From an uncultured Bacteroides sp. (lineage in GTDB: Bacteria; Bacteroidota; Bacteroidia; Bacteroidales; Bacteroidaceae): a stretch of 35,316 bases of DNA. The notes beneath the pieces are model-generated. The model did not search any database and was not told the origin of the DNA. It saw only the letters and a program-made list of their open reading frames with translations. The stretch lies in the NCBI RefSeq assembly GCF_905207245.1, contig NZ_CAJLKP010000065.1, positions 1-35,316 of the forward strand. The letters are read 5' to 3'. How positions within the stretch are numbered: position 1 is the stretch's first letter; each line of letters opens with the position of its first letter. The translations under genes and the position numbers were made by a program. Below, in pieces: positions 32,144 through 35,316 of the stretch.

Positions 32144-35100
32144 TTAGAAACCTACTTGAATACCAAATGTAAAGCCTCTGTTATAATATGTTGTACCAAG
32201 ATCCAGATCAATGAAATCTACAGAAGAATAAAGGTTACCTAAGTTTTTAGCTTGAGCATAGAGTTTCAATGAATTAAGACCGATGCTCTTACATAATTTC
32301 TTATCAAAATTATATCCCAAAGAGATATTACGTATCTTTATAAAAGAGGCATCTTTGAAACCTAACAAGCTGGAATAAGGATCTCCACCTGCCGTACTGT
32401 AAATAGGCTTCTGCCATTCTGCACCTGGATTATCCGGAGTCCAATAATCAATTTCACGTTGATTGTACATACCGAACTGACCTTCGCCACCTGTATTAAT
32501 CATGTAACCGAAACGTCCGTAAAGTTCAATCGAAAGGTCAATGCCTTTATAAGTGAAGCTGTTAGACCATCCCATTGTCCAGCGTGGGTTTTTACTACCC
32601 AAAATAACACGGTCATTGTTATCAATTACATAGTCGCCATTCTGGTCAACAGGTTTCACCATACCGGCTGAGAATTTATGTCCCTTCTCATTAAACTTAG
32701 CCATTTCGGCGGCTTCTGATTCCTGCCATATTCCGTTAGCTGCTACTCCATAATATATATTGATTGACTCACCAATAAACCAAGAGTTATCAATCATATC
32801 CTGTTTACCATTAGCAAGTTCCACAATCTCATCTTTTTGGTAAGCTACGTTCAGCGTTGAATTCCATTCAAAATCCTTATAACGTACCGGAACAGCATTC
32901 ACTGAAAGATCAACACCAAAGTTCTTTGTTTCTCCTACGTTTGACATTACTGAAGGATAACCCGTCAATGAAGGAAGTTTCATAGACATCAGCAAGTCTT
33001 TAGTTCTGGAATGGTAAACGTCAACTGTACCACCAATACGGCCATTCAGGAAACTAAAATCAACACCATAGTTAAACTGAGTAGTCTTCTCCCAACCCAA
33101 ATTCTTATTAGACATCAGATTCTGGTCCTTCACATAGTAAGGTTCATTAGTAGTCAGAATCAATGTATTACCTGTACTGAACGGCATCCAATAAGCACCA
33201 ATCACTCCTAAAGTTCCATAAGGATCAACAGAAGAGTTACCTGTGGTACCCATACCGGCACGAAGTTTCAACTGATTAATCCAGGTAATATCTGCCATGA
33301 AGGCTTCCTGATCTATACGCCAGCCTAAAGCTGCAGAAGGGAAGAAATCCCATTTATTGCCCTCTGCCAATACTGAAGAGCCATCATAACGACCTGATAC
33401 AGTCAACAAATAACGGTCCTTGTATGAATAGTTAATACGAGCCATATAAGAAGCCAGTTGCTGTTCAGTAAGTCCTGTGCCCATACCAGCTTTATAATCG
33501 CTGTTGGTTATATCTATAGCTCCCATATTGTTCCACATGAATGTCGGCATCAATACACCTTGTTCGCTCATGTTAGCAGTTTCAGTGTTGACTTTAGAAG
33601 CACTCTGAAGCAAAGTTACATCGAAACGATGCTCACCAATCTTCTTATTATAAGTAACCATATTATCCAGTGTCCACGAGAAGTTGCGGGTAGAAGCCCA
33701 CTTAGCATAGTTTTTGCTACCTGCACGAACTGCTGAACTACTATCAATAAAGATTCCCTGACGATTATAACGGAAATCAGGACCAAAAGCAATCTTATAG
33801 CTTAAACCTTCCAACGGTTGCCATATCTTGCCAAAATCCATTTGAGCATAGAAGCTACCCAGCGCACGGAAATTCTGACGATTATCTGTAGACTTATTCC
33901 ATTCATCTATCACTGTATACACATTCGTTACAGAACCTGCAGGTTGTAAAATGATATCACCTTTGTCATCATAAGGCACTGCATAACGCGGAATGGCCTT
34001 TGCAGCACTATAGATATCAGTAGGACCAGAGTTAGAAGACTGTCCTGTACGAGAGTAACCATAATCCTGAACAGCATAAGAACCATTGATAGAGCCGCCC
34101 AGTTTGAACCATGGAGTGGGTTGCAAGTCCAAAGACATAGAGAAGTTATAGCGCTCGTACTCCTGACCTTTCTGAGTACCTTCATTATTCAAATAACCGA
34201 AAGAGAAGAACCCTTGCATCATTTCAGTACCACCGCTACCGCTTATAGTATGTTCATGAGTAACACCTGTACGGGTAACCATACCTGCCCAGTCCGTATC
34301 AGTAACTTTAGAACCATCCCAAGAGCCATTTTCCCAGCCTTTATTTACATTTGCCAAAGCATAGTTATCACCGGAGAAATAGGCCTGGTCTTTATCATAG
34401 TTAGGCTGATTTCCCATAGGATTAGCTGTTGGATTTGAGTTATAATATGCCCAACGACGCCAAGTGATATAATCGCTGGCACTCATGGCGGGAGATTTAT
34501 CTTGCAAAGTTTCCAAAGTCACAGAACCAGAATAGTTCAACGACATGGCACCAGTTTTACCACGTTTGGTAGTAACCAGAATAACACCATTGGCACCGCG
34601 AGAACCATAGATAGCTGTTGAAGAAGCATCTTTCAAAATATCAATAGATTCGATGTCTCTCGGGTTGAGAGTTTCAATACCACCTGAATTTAAGGGAACA
34701 CCGTCAACTACGTACAAAGGGTCATTCTTTGCGTTTAATGAACGGTTACCACGAATACGAATAGAACCAATCGTACCCGGACGTTCACTACTTGTAATAT
34801 CGACACCTGCAGCTTTACCTTGCAATGCTTCAAAAGCATTCGATACAGGTTTCACATTTAATTCTTCCGAACCAACACGAGCCATAGCACCGGTCACATC
34901 GCTCTTCTTTTGTACACCATAACCAACTACCACAACTTCATCCAGCATTGCATTATCTTCCTGCAACGTCACTTGAAGGCTTGTTTTTCCTGTAACAGGA
35001 ATCACCTGATCCTTATATCCTATAAAAGAAACAGAAATCGTACCTTTATCCGGTACATTAGTAAGGGTAAATTTACCATCTAAGTCAGTGATCACACCAT

Positions 35101-35287
35101 TAGTAGTACCTTTAACAATAACATTGGCACCAATAACCGGTTCTCCGGTCTGGTCAATCACAGTACCCGATACTGTTTTACTTTGCGCGTAAGCTCCTAT
35201 AGAAATTACTGCGAACAAAGCAATGAAGAATAACCGCTGAATTTTGTCCAAGCAGCCTAACAGACTTAAATTTTTGCTGTTTTTCAT
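32144..35287 (-). CDS. SusC/RagA family TonB-dependent transporter
   Basis: 1047 residues, complete. The signal peptide runs to about residue 35 (GAYAQ). A carboxypeptidase-regulatory-like domain (about 37-112, VSGTVIDQTGEPVIGANVIV) is followed by the SusC hallmark DEVVVVGYGVQKKSDVTGA. The plug holds IRGNRSLNAKNDPLYVVDG and SSTAIYGSRGANGVILVTTK, and a 22-strand barrel ends GFTFGIQVGF. There is no N-terminal STN domain, so it is not obviously a signalling transducer. It imports oligosaccharides across the outer membrane with SusD, powered by TonB. It is the first gene of the operon seen; only 29 bp upstream remain in the window, so the promoter and any further locus genes lie outside. Confidence 0.96.
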   Translation of the reverse strand: MKNSKNLSLLGCLDKIQRLFFIALFAVISIGAYAQSKTVSGTVIDQTGEPVIGANVIVKGTTNGVITDLDGKFTLTNVPDKGTISVSFIGYKDQVIPVTGKTSLQVTLQEDNAMLDEVVVVGYGVQKKSDVTGAMARVGSEELNVKPVSNAFEALQGKAAGVDITSSERPGTIGSIRIRGNRSLNAKNDPLYVVDGVPLNSGGIETLNPRDIESIDILKDASSTAIYGSRGANGVILVTTKRGKTGAMSLNYSGSVTLETLQDKSPAMSASDYITWRRWAYYNSNPTANPMGNQPNYDKDQAYFSGDNYALANVNKGWENGSWDGSKVTDTDWAGMVTRTGVTHEHTISGSGGTEMMQGFFSFGYLNNEGTQKGQEYERYNFSMSLDLQPTPWFKLGGSINGSYAVQDYGYSRTGQSSNSGPTDIYSAAKAIPRYAVPYDDKGDIILQPAGSVTNVYTVIDEWNKSTDNRQNFRALGSFYAQMDFGKIWQPLEGLSYKIAFGPDFRYNRQGIFIDSSSAVRAGSKNYAKWASTRNFSWTLDNMVTYNKKIGEHRFDVTLLQSASKVNTETANMSEQGVLMPTFMWNNMGAIDITNSDYKAGMGTGLTEQQLASYMARINYSYKDRYLLTVSGRYDGSSVLAEGNKWDFFPSAALGWRIDQEAFMADITWINQLKLRAGMGTTGNSSVDPYGTLGVIGAYWMPFSTGNTLILTTNEPYYVKDQNLMSNKNLGWEKTTQFNYGVDFSFLNGRIGGTVDVYHSRTKDLLMSMKLPSLTGYPSVMSNVGETKNFGVDLSVNAVPVRYKDFEWNSTLNVAYQKDEIVELANGKQDMIDNSWFIGESINIYYGVAANGIWQESEAAEMAKFNEKGHKFSAGMVKPVDQNGDYVIDNNDRVILGSKNPRWTMGWSNSFTYKGIDLSIELYGRFGYMINTGGEGQFGMYNQREIDYWTPDNPGAEWQKPIYSTAGGDPYSSLLGFKDASFIKIRNISLGYNFDKKLCKSIGLNSLKLYAQAKNLGNLYSSVDFIDLDLGTTYYNRGFTFGIQVGF

Positions 35288-35316
35288 ACTTTAATTATTA
35301 AGTTAAACAAAAGTTA

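Overview
The window looks like a chromosomal segment of a gut Bacteroides; I do not assign a species. The evidence is a SusC/SusD pair, DUF4270 and DUF4249 lipoproteins, a GH57/GT4/debranching-enzyme glycogen cluster, and promoters of the Bacteroides type (-7 TAnnTTTG with -33 TTTG). No tRNA, rRNA, CRISPR array, transposase or integrase was seen.

Region 1 (1-8.9 kb) is core metabolism. panC-panD (pantothenate synthesis) lies on the minus strand. Divergent to it is a two-gene unit: a short GT5 glycogen-synthase-like protein and a DUF4270 lipoprotein. A bidirectional terminator separates this from a minus-strand alpha-glucan operon running GH133-type debranching enzyme, then GT4 glycosyltransferase, then GH57-like protein. 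Two of the four glycogen-related proteins lack residues the active enzymes need. The GT5-like protein is only an N-lobe with a degenerate donor-binding loop, and the GH57-like protein carries Ser and Glu where Glu and Asp are expected.

Region 2 (8.9-12.3 kb) holds membrane and regulatory genes: a rhomboid protease, a LysO-type exporter split into two overlapping ORFs, a MarC-family protein and a Crp/Fnr regulator. The lysO mRNA appears to begin with a long leader containing a Cys-Cys-Cys leader ORF and a GC-rich hairpin.

Region 3 (12.3-23.3 kb) is a pectin (rhamnogalacturonan) and hexuronate catabolism block. One minus-strand cluster holds a DUF4450-like protein, a GH28 polygalacturonase-type enzyme, a GH105 unsaturated uronyl hydrolase and a CE12-type acetylesterase. 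Divergent to it are a GH42 beta-galactosidase and an SGNH hydrolase. Next come mannonate dehydratase (uxuA) with an SDR that is probably the mannonate/fructuronate oxidoreductase, and a divergent AraC regulator.

Region 4 (23.3-35.3 kb) is envelope uptake. A minus-strand operon encodes an unrecognised exported protein, an STN-containing TonB-dependent receptor, a DUF4249 lipoprotein and an MG2-like exported protein. A likely beta-helix gene remnant follows, then a complete SusC/SusD pair with its own terminator. The SusCD genes and the extracellular or periplasmic enzymes of region 3 plausibly belong to one polysaccharide utilisation locus: SusCD imports pectic oligosaccharides, GH28/GH105/CE12/GH42 break them down, and uronates enter central metabolism. 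The locus may continue beyond the right edge.

The most unusual items are the glycogen cluster with two apparently non-catalytic members, the polycysteine leader ORF ahead of a split exporter, and several elaborate intergenic inverted repeats.
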